This document shows, piece by piece, positions 35,873-43,901 of a stretch of DNA of 64,000 nt. The position numbers and the translations under genes were made by a program. Under the pieces are notes generated by a model. It made no database searches, had not been told where the DNA came from, and was given only the letters and a program-made list of their open reading frames with translations. Position 1 is the first letter of the stretch; each line of letters opens with the position of its first letter. The DNA comes from Nocardia tengchongensis (GTDB taxonomy: Bacteria; Actinomycetota; Actinomycetes; Mycobacteriales; Mycobacteriaceae): contig NZ_CP074371.1 in the NCBI RefSeq assembly GCF_018362975.1, positions 2,728,001 to 2,792,000 of the forward strand, given 5' to 3'.

Positions 35873-37231
35873 TCAGGCGGCCTTGACGATGATCGCGATC
35901 ACGATGATGACGATCACCAGCACCGTGACGATCGCGGCGATCAGCCAGGCCGTCGTGTTCGAATTGCGTTGGGGCGGAGCGTAAGTCGGCGGCGGGGTGG
36001 GGCGCGGCTGGTAGGCCTGCGGCGCGTAGAACGACTGCGGCGGCGTCGACTGGTTCGTGAAGTGCTGCGGCGCCGGCTGATTGGGGTAGCCGGGGCTCGA
36101 CACCTGCTGGTTCGGGTAACCGGGGCTCGACACCTGCTGGTTGGGGTACGACGGGCCGGATACCTGCTGATTCGGGTACGACGGGCCGGACGTCGGCGGG
36201 GCGGGGTACGCCGGGTTCTGGTTGGTGTAGGCCGGGCCCGGGCCCACCAGCGGGCGCGGCGTGGACGGGGTGGGCGTCGGCGGGCGCTGGATCACCGGCT
36301 GCGGGTGGGCCGGGGTCGGCGGGCGGGGTGCGACGACGGGCTGCGGGTGCGCGGGGGTCGGCGGGCGCGGCGGGGCGGGAGTGGCCGGGGCCGCGAGGGC
36401 TCGTTCGGCGGCCGTGGCGAATTCGACGCAGGAGCGGTAGCGGTCGGCGGGACGCTTGGCCAGCGCCTTGGCCAGCACGGCGTCGATGGCGCGGGGCAGG
36501 GTCTGACGCAGCGGGCTGGCCGGCGGCGGGGCCTGCTGCAGGTGGCCGCGGATGACGGCGGCGGGGCTGGTGCCCTCGAAAGGGACCGCGCCGGTGAGCA
36601 GCTGGAACAGGGTGCAGGCCAGCGAGTACTGGTCGGAGCGGCCGTCGAGGGACGCGCCGGTCAGCTGCTCGGGGGAGGCGTAGGCGAGAGTGGCTGTGAC
36701 GGTGCCGGTTTGGGTGAGGTGGCCGGTGTCGTCGCGGAGCCGGGCGATGCCGAAGTCGGTGAGGTAGACGCGTTCACTCGAACCGGTCTTGGAAGAGGAG
36801 CGGGCCAGCAGGATATTGGCCGGCTTCACGTCCCGGTGCAGGACATTGAGGCCGTGCGCGTAGTCGAGGGCCTTGGCGGTCTCGGTGATGATTTGGATCG
36901 CCCGCAGCGGGGGCAGGGTGCCGGGGCTGATCGAGGAGGCGTTCACGCCGTCGATGAACTGCATCGAGATCCACAGCTGTTCGCCCTCGTCACCGCGGTC
37001 GTAGACGGTGACGATATTCGGGTGGTCGAGCCGGGCGACGAGATCGGCCTCGCGGATGAAGCGGGCGCGAATCTCGTCGTCGGAGAACATTTCCTGATTG
37101 AGCAGCTTCAGCGCCGTCATCCGGGGCAGCCGCGGATGCTTGGCCAGATACACCGAGCCCATGCCGCCACGGCCGAGCTCGCGTTCGATGACGTAACCGG
37201 CGAACACATCACCAGAGCGCAAACCGAGCAC
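35873..37231 (-). CDS. PknB-type Ser/Thr kinase with C-terminal membrane anchor
   Basis: 452-aa third paralogue of the window's kinases. Kinase domain (1-275): GRGGMGSV, ALKLLN, HRDVKPANIL, DFGIARLRDD, TQTGTVTATLAYASPEQ. A long Pro/Gln/Tyr-rich linker then contains two PPTPAHPQPV units and four SGPSYPNQQV-like decapeptides. The chain ends with one helix (TTAWLIAAIVTVLVIVIIVI) and only a few residues outside, so there is no extracellular sensor. The start is GTG 37231 (VLGLRSGDVFAGYVIERELG); the frame further up is hairpin repeat copy D. It lies downstream of the vWA gene in the same direction, so it may belong to the MoxR/vWA transcription unit. Confidence 0.87.
   Translation of the reverse strand: MLGLRSGDVFAGYVIERELGRGGMGSVYLAKHPRLPRMTALKLLNQEMFSDDEIRARFIREADLVARLDHPNIVTVYDRGDEGEQLWISMQFIDGVNASSISPGTLPPLRAIQIITETAKALDYAHGLNVLHRDVKPANILLARSSSKTGSSERVYLTDFGIARLRDDTGHLTQTGTVTATLAYASPEQLTGASLDGRSDQYSLACTLFQLLTGAVPFEGTSPAAVIRGHLQQAPPPASPLRQTLPRAIDAVLAKALAKRPADRYRSCVEFATAAERALAAPATPAPPRPPTPAHPQPVVAPRPPTPAHPQPVIQRPPTPTPSTPRPLVGPGPAYTNQNPAYPAPPTSGPSYPNQQVSGPSYPNQQVSSPGYPNQQVSSPGYPNQPAPQHFTNQSTPPQSFYAPQAYQPRPTPPPTYAPPQRNSNTTAWLIAAIVTVLVIVIIVIAIIVKAA
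36081..36190 (-). repeat. 30-bp tandem repeat in the kinase linker
   Basis: About 3.7 copies of a 30-bp unit around CGACACCTGCTGGTTNGGGT, encoding four decapeptides of the type SGPSYPNQQV. Copies differ by silent or conservative changes. Codon-level periodicity is exact, so copy-number change would keep the frame. Confidence 0.8.
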
Positions 37232-37245
37232 CCGCTTCCGTAATA

Positions 37246-37365
37246 TTTGCCCTCCGCTTCGCTGCGGGCGGGTTCGCGGCCCTGGAGGTCTCGTTCTTCC
37301 CTCCCTCCGCTCCTCCGCTTCGCTCCCCCGCTCCACTCAGTCCAGAACGAGACGGGCCGCGAACC
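37246..37365 (-). repeat. Hairpin leader repeat, copy D
   Basis: Fourth copy. Outer arms 37271-37282 and 37354-37365 are the same perfect 12-bp stem as copy C; inner arms GTCTCGTTCT and AGAACGAGAC are also intact. It fills most of the gap between the vWA gene stop (37396) and the GTG start of the kinase at 37231. It is oriented toward the kinase, with the GGAGGGC tail ending 14 bases before the start. Confidence 0.92.
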
Positions 37366-37395
37366 ATCGGGCACTTCCAATCTCAAGCGCACCCA

Positions 37396-38568
37396 TTATG
37401 GCTGCCCGCGGAGGGCGGTGTGTGCCCACGCCCCAATATCGCCGCGGTCCAGCGCCACCGCGAGCAGGTCCGGGAACTTGTCCGGGGTACAGGCGAAAGC
37501 GGGCACACCCAGGGCGGTCAGCGCGGCCGCGTTGTCGCGGTCGTAGGCCGGCGCGCCCTCGTCGGACAGCGCCAGCAGCACCACCACCTGCACCCCCGCC
37601 TCCTTCATGGCGCGAATGCGCCGCAGCATCTCCGCCCGCACCCCGCCCTCGTACAGGTCGGAGATCAGCACGAACAGCGAATCGGCCGGCCGGGTGATGA
37701 GCGACTGCGAATACGCGATGGCCCGGTTGATGTCGGTGCCGCCGCCGAGCTGCGTCCCGAACAGCACCTCCACCGGATCCGACAGCTTCTCGGTGAGATC
37801 CACGACGGCGGTATCGAAGACCACCAGCGAGGTGCGCAGCGACCGCATGGACGCCAGCACCGCGCCGAACACCGACGCGTAGACCACGCTCGACGCCATC
37901 GACCCCGACTGGTCGATGGCCAGCACCACATCGCGTTTCACCGCCTGCGCCTTGCGCCCGTACCCGACCAGCCGTTCGGGCACCACGGTCCGGTGCTCGG
38001 GCAGATAGTTCGCCAGGTTCTTGCGAATCGTCCGGTCCCAGTCGATGTCCCGCAGTTTCGGCCGCGACACCCGCGCCGCCCGGTTCAACGCCCCGCCCAC
38101 CGCGGCCACGGTCTGCGCCGCGATCCGCCGCTCGATCTCCTTGACCACCTTCTCCACCACCATGCGCGCGGTGGCCTTGGTGCTCTCGGGCATCACCCGG
38201 TTCAGGCTCAGCAGCGTCCCCACCAGATGCACATCCGGCTCGACCGCCTCCAAAAGCTCGGGCTCCAGCAGCAATTCGGTGAGGTTGAGCCGCTCCACCG
38301 CGTCGCGCTGCATCACCTCCACCACCGTCGAGGGAAAGTAGCGGCGAATATCGCCCAGCCACCGCGACACCTGCGGCGCGGAACCGCCGAGGCCGCCGGA
38401 GCGCCGCCCCTGCCCGCCCCGCCCGCCGGAGTCGTAGAGCGCCCCCAGCGCCCGATCCATCGCCTGATCGTCGGCATTGCCCAGCCCGCCGCCCCCGAGC
38501 CCGGCCTCCCCGGCGCTGCCCAGCACCAGCCGCCACCGCCGCCCCTGCGCTTCGTCGATCTCGTTCAT
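37396..38568 (-). CDS. von Willebrand factor A (vWA) domain protein of the MoxR cluster
   Basis: 390-aa protein. Residues 1-190 are helical with a Gly-rich segment (GGRGGQGRRSGGLGGS). The vWA domain follows, with a complete metal-ion-dependent adhesion site: DQSGSMASS, the threonine in LGGGTDI and the aspartate in LISDLYEGG. Such proteins bind client proteins and work with MoxR AAA ATPases in activation or assembly of complexes. The ATG at 38568 is the first plausible start; upstream frame is unlike protein. It lies 235 bp after the DUF5682 gene and 30 bp before repeat copy D. Cytoplasmic; no signal or membrane segment. Confidence 0.85.
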   Translation of the reverse strand: MNEIDEAQGRRWRLVLGSAGEAGLGGGGLGNADDQAMDRALGALYDSGGRGGQGRRSGGLGGSAPQVSRWLGDIRRYFPSTVVEVMQRDAVERLNLTELLLEPELLEAVEPDVHLVGTLLSLNRVMPESTKATARMVVEKVVKEIERRIAAQTVAAVGGALNRAARVSRPKLRDIDWDRTIRKNLANYLPEHRTVVPERLVGYGRKAQAVKRDVVLAIDQSGSMASSVVYASVFGAVLASMRSLRTSLVVFDTAVVDLTEKLSDPVEVLFGTQLGGGTDINRAIAYSQSLITRPADSLFVLISDLYEGGVRAEMLRRIRAMKEAGVQVVVLLALSDEGAPAYDRDNAAALTALGVPAFACTPDKFPDLLAVALDRGDIGAWAHTALRGQP

Positions 38569-38727
38569 CACAATCCCCTCGAATGATTCCAGTCGTATCC
38601 CGGCATGAGCAGCGCGAATCCGCTCATTGCGCGCGGCCCGAGCTCGTCCCCCACCTGGATGGACGCCGGGTTCGCGCCGCCGATGGCCGTGCCGGCGGTC
38701 GACACCGTTGCGGATGGGCGCGCGCAG

Positions 38728-38764
38728 ACTTCGGCGGCCGCCCCCGGAGCGTGTGCGCCGAAGT
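38728..38764. other. Inverted repeat in the gap between DUF5682 and vWA genes
   Basis: ACTTCGGCG (38728-38736) pairs perfectly with CGCCGAAGT (38756-38764) across 19 bases. It sits in the 235-bp gap 38569-38803, where no gene is seen. The stem could attenuate transcription or hold an internal promoter or operator for the vWA gene. Confidence 0.5.
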
Positions 38765-38803
38765 CCGGCCGGGGCCGACCGCCGCCAAGGCGCGGATGCG
38801 CGG

Positions 38804-41230
38804 TCACCGTGCGACGCCCAGGATTTCGGCGGCCGTCGCCATGGCGAGCGCACCGCGTGTGGTGTCGTAGCCGGCGCCGCCGGTGGTCGAAACCGTTGGC
38901 GCGCCGTGCCGTACGGCCTGGCCGATGGCCTGGCGTTCGCCGGATTCGAACGCGCCGAAGGTGCGGCGGAGCAGCGGCAGGGTGGGCAGGAACTGGTCTT
39001 CGTCGAGGCCGCGCAGCCAGTTGTCGATGAGCGACAGCAGGTTTCGGTCGTGGACCAGCAGCAGGCCGCGGCCGCCGAGGAAGCCGTCGATCCAGGCGGC
39101 CTTGTCGGGGGCGGTGCGGCCCACCGACAGGGCCGCGGATAGTCGGCGGCCCGATTCCTCGCCGCCGATCCGCTCCGCGTCGCAGAGCAGCCGCACGGCG
39201 CGGCCGACGATGCCGCCGTTGACGTCGTCGCGATCGGCGAGCGTCTCGAGGGTGTGCAGCCAAGTCCCCGTGGCCCATTCGTCGTCGCGCGCCGACAGCG
39301 CCAGGTGCACGGCGTCGATGTGGGCGCGCAGCGCGGCGGCCGCGTCGGCGTCGAGTCCGGTGACCGCGCCCGGCAGGCCGGCGCAACTGCGGAGCAGCAG
39401 GCTGTCCGCCACCCGGGTCAGCGCCGCGCTGTCGGTGCCGCGCACGTCGCCGTAGCGAGCGATGCGCAGCAGACCGGGGAGCGCCGACATCAGATGGGTG
39501 ACGTCGTGATCCAGTGCCGCAACCGATTCCAGGCGCCGGATCAGCCGGTCGGTGGCGCCGCCGAGCTCGGCGAGCAGCGCCTCCTCCAGCGCGGACGCCA
39601 CCTTCCCCACGGTCGCGTCCGGATCCTGTGCGATATCGAGGATCTTCGCCTCGGCCGCCGATTGCAGCGTGGTGCCCCAGCGCGACGCCTCGACGATCGC
39701 GATCGCCAATTCCGGACGCCACCGCAGCGTCCAGGTCTCCCGGAAGGTGCCCGTATTGCGGACCTGGCTGTCGGTCAGCCGCCCCCACCCGATGCCCAGC
39801 AGCCGGAGCCGGTGCAGCAGACGCGATCTCGCCAGCCCGCCGTCGGTGCGCAGATCCAGGTCCACGGTGCGTTCGAGGGCCTGCTGCTTGAGCCGCAGCG
39901 TCTTGATCTGGGCCCGCAGATCCGCTTCCAGTGGCACGGTCGGCGTGCCGTCCGGCACCGTCCCCAGCGCCTCGCCCACCACCAGTTCGGTGCTGACCAG
40001 CCGCAACAAGGTCTCGTCGCCGTCGCACAGCACCGACCGGGTGGCCTCGGTGACCTCCGACAGCCCGGCCAGCGGCCGCTCCCGCAGGGTTGCGAGAGTT
40101 TCGGCCAGCCGGACCGATTCGATGATGTGCGCGCTGGACACCGGCAGATCGTGGGCGCGCAGCGTGCCCGCGACCCGGGTCAGCCAGCGCGCGATCGGCT
40201 GCTCGGTCTCGGTGAACAGGTGGTGGTACCAGCCCGGCGAGGTGATGCCCGCGCCGTAGCCGGACGAGCTCGCGAGCCGTGAATGCGTCCACGGCACCCA
40301 GGTCAGCGTCGCCTTGCCCTTCGGCAGGCCTTTCAGTAGCCGGGCGTCGGCCACGGCCGGGCCCAGCTTGCCCTCGAGGGCGGGCGCGTGCCACGCGCCG
40401 CACACCACGGCCAGCCGTCGGGCCCCGTCCTTCAGAGCTTTTCGCATGACCTGCCGCATGTGCGCCTCACGCCGCAGCGTGTGCGCGTCCACCGTGATGC
40501 GCGCGGTGGCGGCGGAGAAGAGCTCGTCCTCCGTTGTCCCGGACCCCTCGACCGGGACAGCGGAATCGGATTCCTCCGCGGCGGCCTCGAGCGCCGCGGC
40601 CGCGTCGTCGAGGTGTTCGGCGTGCTCGCGCAGGGCGCCCATGGCCTCGTTGACGGCAGCGAAAATGTCGGCGTCCGAAGCGGATTCGACGATCGCGTCC
40701 CACCAGCGCTCGGCGTCGTCGTAGCCGGCGGCGTCGGCCAGGATGCCCAGCGGGTCGGTCCGATCGCCCGGCTCCTCCTCCACGGCCAGGCAGATCGAGG
40801 CGGGCAGATCGCAGAAGCCCGCTGTCACACCGTGTTCGGCGGCGTACCGCAGCGCCACCCATTCCGGGGAGAACGTCGCGAACGGCCAGAACGCGGCCTT
40901 GGCGGGGCTGTCGGGCTGATAGGCGAGCAGTGCCACCGGCGGTGACATGCCTTCGGCCGCAATGTAACCGACCAGCGGATCGGCGTCCGACGGGCCTTCG
41001 ATGAGGATGGCGTCGGGCCGGAACCGCGCCAGCGCCAGCGCCAGCGAGCGTGCCGATCCGGGCCCGTGATGGCGGATGCCGAACACCCGAGTCTCGGCCG
41101 GTCCGGCGACCGCGCTGGTCGCCGCGGCCTCGGTGGGCAGCGTGTTCACGTTCGACGTGGCGGATTCGGTCGTCACAGTGGTTCCGGTCGACATGACAGT
41201 CTCCGTGGTCATGGTGGTGGCGGCCGTCAT
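38804..41230 (-). CDS. DUF5682-family protein of the MoxR/vWA cluster
   Basis: 808-aa protein of unknown function. The first 45 residues are Thr/Met/Ala-rich and variable-looking. Residues 48-300 carry RVFGIRHHGPGSARSL, DAILIEGPSDADPL and, later, LAVVCGAWHAPALEG. The His...Glu...His pattern with this spacing resembles the TraB/ChaN/EreA-type fold, so a metal-dependent hydrolase is possible (inference). Residues 300-800 are mostly alpha-helical. The ATG at 41230 overlaps the MoxR stop by four bases, indicating coupled translation. Always-together neighbours (MoxR, vWA, DUF5691, SWIM) suggest it is a client or effector of the AAA/vWA machine. No frameshifts in this long gene. Confidence 0.8.
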   Translation of the reverse strand: MTAATTMTTETVMSTGTTVTTESATSNVNTLPTEAAATSAVAGPAETRVFGIRHHGPGSARSLALALARFRPDAILIEGPSDADPLVGYIAAEGMSPPVALLAYQPDSPAKAAFWPFATFSPEWVALRYAAEHGVTAGFCDLPASICLAVEEEPGDRTDPLGILADAAGYDDAERWWDAIVESASDADIFAAVNEAMGALREHAEHLDDAAAALEAAAEESDSAVPVEGSGTTEDELFSAATARITVDAHTLRREAHMRQVMRKALKDGARRLAVVCGAWHAPALEGKLGPAVADARLLKGLPKGKATLTWVPWTHSRLASSSGYGAGITSPGWYHHLFTETEQPIARWLTRVAGTLRAHDLPVSSAHIIESVRLAETLATLRERPLAGLSEVTEATRSVLCDGDETLLRLVSTELVVGEALGTVPDGTPTVPLEADLRAQIKTLRLKQQALERTVDLDLRTDGGLARSRLLHRLRLLGIGWGRLTDSQVRNTGTFRETWTLRWRPELAIAIVEASRWGTTLQSAAEAKILDIAQDPDATVGKVASALEEALLAELGGATDRLIRRLESVAALDHDVTHLMSALPGLLRIARYGDVRGTDSAALTRVADSLLLRSCAGLPGAVTGLDADAAAALRAHIDAVHLALSARDDEWATGTWLHTLETLADRDDVNGGIVGRAVRLLCDAERIGGEESGRRLSAALSVGRTAPDKAAWIDGFLGGRGLLLVHDRNLLSLIDNWLRGLDEDQFLPTLPLLRRTFGAFESGERQAIGQAVRHGAPTVSTTGGAGYDTTRGALAMATAAEILGVAR

Positions 41231-42321
41231 TCGTGCACCTCGCGGCAGGCGCGGTAGAAGTCGGCCCAGTCCGGGCGCTGCCGCACCACGGCCTCCAGAT
41301 ATTCGGTCCACACCACCTGGTCGGCGACCGGATCCTTGACGACCGCGCCCAGTACCGCGCCCGCGATGTCGGCGGGCCGCAGCACGCCGTCGCCGAAGTG
41401 CGCCGCCAGCGCGATGCCGTTGGTGATCACCGAGATCGCCTCGGCCGTCGACAGCGTGCCGGTCGGCGACTTGAGCTTGGTGCGGCCGTCCTCGGTGACG
41501 CCCGAACGCAGTTCCCGGAACACCCGTACCACGCGCCGGATCTCCTCGGCGGCCGCGGGCACCGCGGGCAATTCCAGTGCGACACCGAGCTGTTCGACCC
41601 GGCGGGTGACGATCGAGACCTCCTCGTCCTCCCCGGCCGGCAGCGGCAGCACCACGGTGTTGAAGCGGCGGCGCAGCGCCGAGGACAGCTCGTTCACGCC
41701 GCGGTCGCGGTCGTTGGCGGTGGCGATCACGTTGAAGCCCTTGGCCGCCTGCACCTCCGTGCCGAGTTCGGGCACCGGCAGCGTCTTCTCCGACAGCACC
41801 GTGATCAGCGCGTCCTGCACGTCGGAGGGAATACGGGTGAGTTCCTCGAGCCGCGCGATGGACCCGGCGCGCATGGCCGTCATGATCGGCGAGGGCACCA
41901 GCGCCGCCTCGCTCGGACCCTCGGCCAGCAGCCGGGCGTAGTTCCAGCCGTAGCGGATGGCCTCCTCCGCGGTGCCGGAGGTGCCCTGCACCAGCAGCGT
42001 CGAATGTCCGGCGATGGCCGCCGAAAGATGTTCCGACACCCAGGTTTTCGCGGTACCGGGCACGCCGATCAGCAGCAGGGCGCGATCGGTGGCCAGGGTG
42101 GCGACCGCGACCTCCATGAGCCGGCGCGGGCCCACGTACTTGGGGGTGATCACGGTGCCGTCGGACAGGGGGCCGCCCAGCAGGTAGGTGACCACCGCCC
42201 ACGGCGACAGCTGCCAGGAGGGCGGGCGCGGGCGATCGTCGGCCGCGGCCAGGGCCTTCAGCTCGTCGGCGAAGGCCTGTTCGGCGTGCGGGCGCAGCAG
42301 GGCGTCCTGAGTCATGGTCAC
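41227..42321 (-). CDS. MoxR-family AAA+ ATPase
   Basis: 364-aa AAA+ chaperone-like ATPase. Walker A GVPGTAKTW (about 86), a Walker B-like region ARLEELTRIPSDVQDAL, sensor 1 in FNVIATANDRDRGVNEL and sensor/arginine-finger segment SSALRRRFNTVVLPLP are visible. Members couple ATP hydrolysis to remodelling of protein complexes with a vWA partner. The frame begins at GTG 42321, overlapping the DUF5691 stop by four bases; ATG 42315 is an alternative six bases on. It overlaps DUF5682 at its other end. Centre of the proposed operon. Confidence 0.88.
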   Translation of the reverse strand: MTMTQDALLRPHAEQAFADELKALAAADDRPRPPSWQLSPWAVVTYLLGGPLSDGTVITPKYVGPRRLMEVAVATLATDRALLLIGVPGTAKTWVSEHLSAAIAGHSTLLVQGTSGTAEEAIRYGWNYARLLAEGPSEAALVPSPIMTAMRAGSIARLEELTRIPSDVQDALITVLSEKTLPVPELGTEVQAAKGFNVIATANDRDRGVNELSSALRRRFNTVVLPLPAGEDEEVSIVTRRVEQLGVALELPAVPAAAEEIRRVVRVFRELRSGVTEDGRTKLKSPTGTLSTAEAISVITNGIALAAHFGDGVLRPADIAGAVLGAVVKDPVADQVVWTEYLEAVVRQRPDWADFYRACREVHE

Positions 42322-43901
42322 TGCAACTCCTCGAGCATCGTCTTGCGTTCAATGAGGTCATGGGCGAGCTGGTCGAAAGCCTGCTCCCAGTAGGGATCCG
42401 CGCACCGGCGGGCGAGCCCGGACACGATGGCGACCACGCCCGTCGGGAAATGCGCGGACGCCGCGCGGAACAGCGTCCGGTAGGAGCCGGGCACCAGGCT
42501 GGGCGCACCGGGCCGGTCGGCGCACAGCTGGGCGCGTTCGGTGAGCAGCCGCAGCACGTGCTCGGCCATCGGGCCGGGCCAGGGCTGCGGCATGGCGCGC
42601 AGCATGGATTCGATCTCGGCCAGCCAGCTGGAATCGAGGCCGCGCAGGTAACTCACCTGATCGGCTTCCGGCTGCAGGGCGAACAGGGCGCGCTGCTTGT
42701 CGGAATCGGCATTGCGGATATTGGGGCCGGAGATCGCGGCGAACAGCGCCCGCGCCCACTCCGGATCACCCTGCGCCAGTGCGGCATCGGTCCAGCCCGC
42801 GAACACGGGGCCGCACACCGCCTCGGACATGGACACCCGCACCGCGGCCTCGGCGGACCCGAGCAGCCGCTCCCAATGCCGCAGCGGCGTGCCCGCGACC
42901 ACTCGTTGCAGCCATTCGGCGGCCATGTCGGGCGCCCCGCCGGCGTGGTAGGCGGTGTAGCCGAAGGAATCCCCGACACCGTCGCGGCGGGCGGCGTCGT
43001 CGAGCACGCCGGGACCGGTGGTGGCCAGGGACGGCGTCACCGGTCCGCTGCCGAAGCTCAGCCAGGCCGCGGCCCGCTGCGACATCCGCTGCGCGAAGGC
43101 CGAATCCGGCAGCCGGCCCAGCAGATCCGCGGCCAGCCGCCGCACCTCGGCGCGCCGGTCGTCGAGCGCGGTCTCGAGCAGCGGCTCGTCGGCGAGCGAC
43201 AGCCCCTCGGCGAGCACCGCCAGCAGATCGGCCTTGCCCGGCCCGGACTCGGTTCGCCACGAACCGGCCAGCGCCGCGCTCGCGGCCGCCGCGTCCCGCT
43301 GCCGCAGCTGGGCCAGCCAGCTGCGCCGCTCGGTGGCCCGGCCATGCGACCACACGCTGTCATCCTCCGCGGCCGCCCGCACCAGGGACTTCCATCCCGG
43401 GTGCTGCGCGGCCAGCCAGCGCCCCCGCGCCCCCGCCAGCCGCAACAGCGGTTCCCGGTGCGGCGCGAGCGCTTTGGCGCGATCGAGCAGCACGCTGACT
43501 AATCCGTCCGGCGCCCGGAAGTCGCGCGGCCCGGCCAGCGCGAACCACTCCTCCAGGAACGGCGAATTGTCGGCCAGCATGTCGATCAACCGCGCGCCCG
43601 CCGCCGCGGGCAGCAGCGGCCGCTCGTCATCGGCCGCGGCGGACCCGTGCTCGGCCGACCCGGCGGTGATGCCGCCGCGTGCGAAACAGTCCTGCAGTGC
43701 AATGGATTCCAGCAATACGGCGGCCGGATCACCGGTCAGCGTGGTCGCCGTGGAGGCGACCGGCGCGGCCAGCCCGGACCGGTCGGCCTGTCGCCGCGCC
43801 GTCCCGACCAGCGCCGCCGACACCAGCTCGGCACTCCCGGCGTCCTCGAATCCACCTCGCACCGGATTCGGAGTCCCTTGCGCCACACCGACATCCACCA
43901 T
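42318..43901 (-). CDS. DUF5691-family protein (HEAT-like helical) of the MoxR cluster
   Basis: 527-aa mostly helical protein beginning near AELVSAALVGTARRQ, the start I remember for DUF5691. Repeated pairs of amphipathic helices such as EPLLETALDDRRAEVRRLAADLL suggest HEAT-like repeats and a scaffold role. As read, its frame is continuous with the upstream SWIM protein. However, the CCCC at 43904-43907 (GGGG on the coding strand) sits just before GTGATGG: one G fewer would end the SWIM protein at a TGA overlapping this ATG (43901) as TGATG. I therefore annotate it separately. Its stop overlaps the MoxR start. Function unknown. Confidence 0.72.
   Translation of the reverse strand: MVDVGVAQGTPNPVRGGFEDAGSAELVSAALVGTARRQADRSGLAAPVASTATTLTGDPAAVLLESIALQDCFARGGITAGSAEHGSAAADDERPLLPAAAGARLIDMLADNSPFLEEWFALAGPRDFRAPDGLVSVLLDRAKALAPHREPLLRLAGARGRWLAAQHPGWKSLVRAAAEDDSVWSHGRATERRSWLAQLRQRDAAAASAALAGSWRTESGPGKADLLAVLAEGLSLADEPLLETALDDRRAEVRRLAADLLGRLPDSAFAQRMSQRAAAWLSFGSGPVTPSLATTGPGVLDDAARRDGVGDSFGYTAYHAGGAPDMAAEWLQRVVAGTPLRHWERLLGSAEAAVRVSMSEAVCGPVFAGWTDAALAQGDPEWARALFAAISGPNIRNADSDKQRALFALQPEADQVSYLRGLDSSWLAEIESMLRAMPQPWPGPMAEHVLRLLTERAQLCADRPGAPSLVPGSYRTLFRAASAHFPTGVVAIVSGLARRCADPYWEQAFDQLAHDLIERKTMLEELQ

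Noticed and set aside
36081..36190. Possible CRISPR-like repeat array
   Set aside because: The 30-bp units are contiguous, in frame and coding, with no spacers and no cas genes.
35852..37243. 463-codon plus-strand open frame rich in Arg/Gly/Val
   Set aside because: Antisense to the third kinase, whose catalytic motifs are unmistakable on the minus strand.
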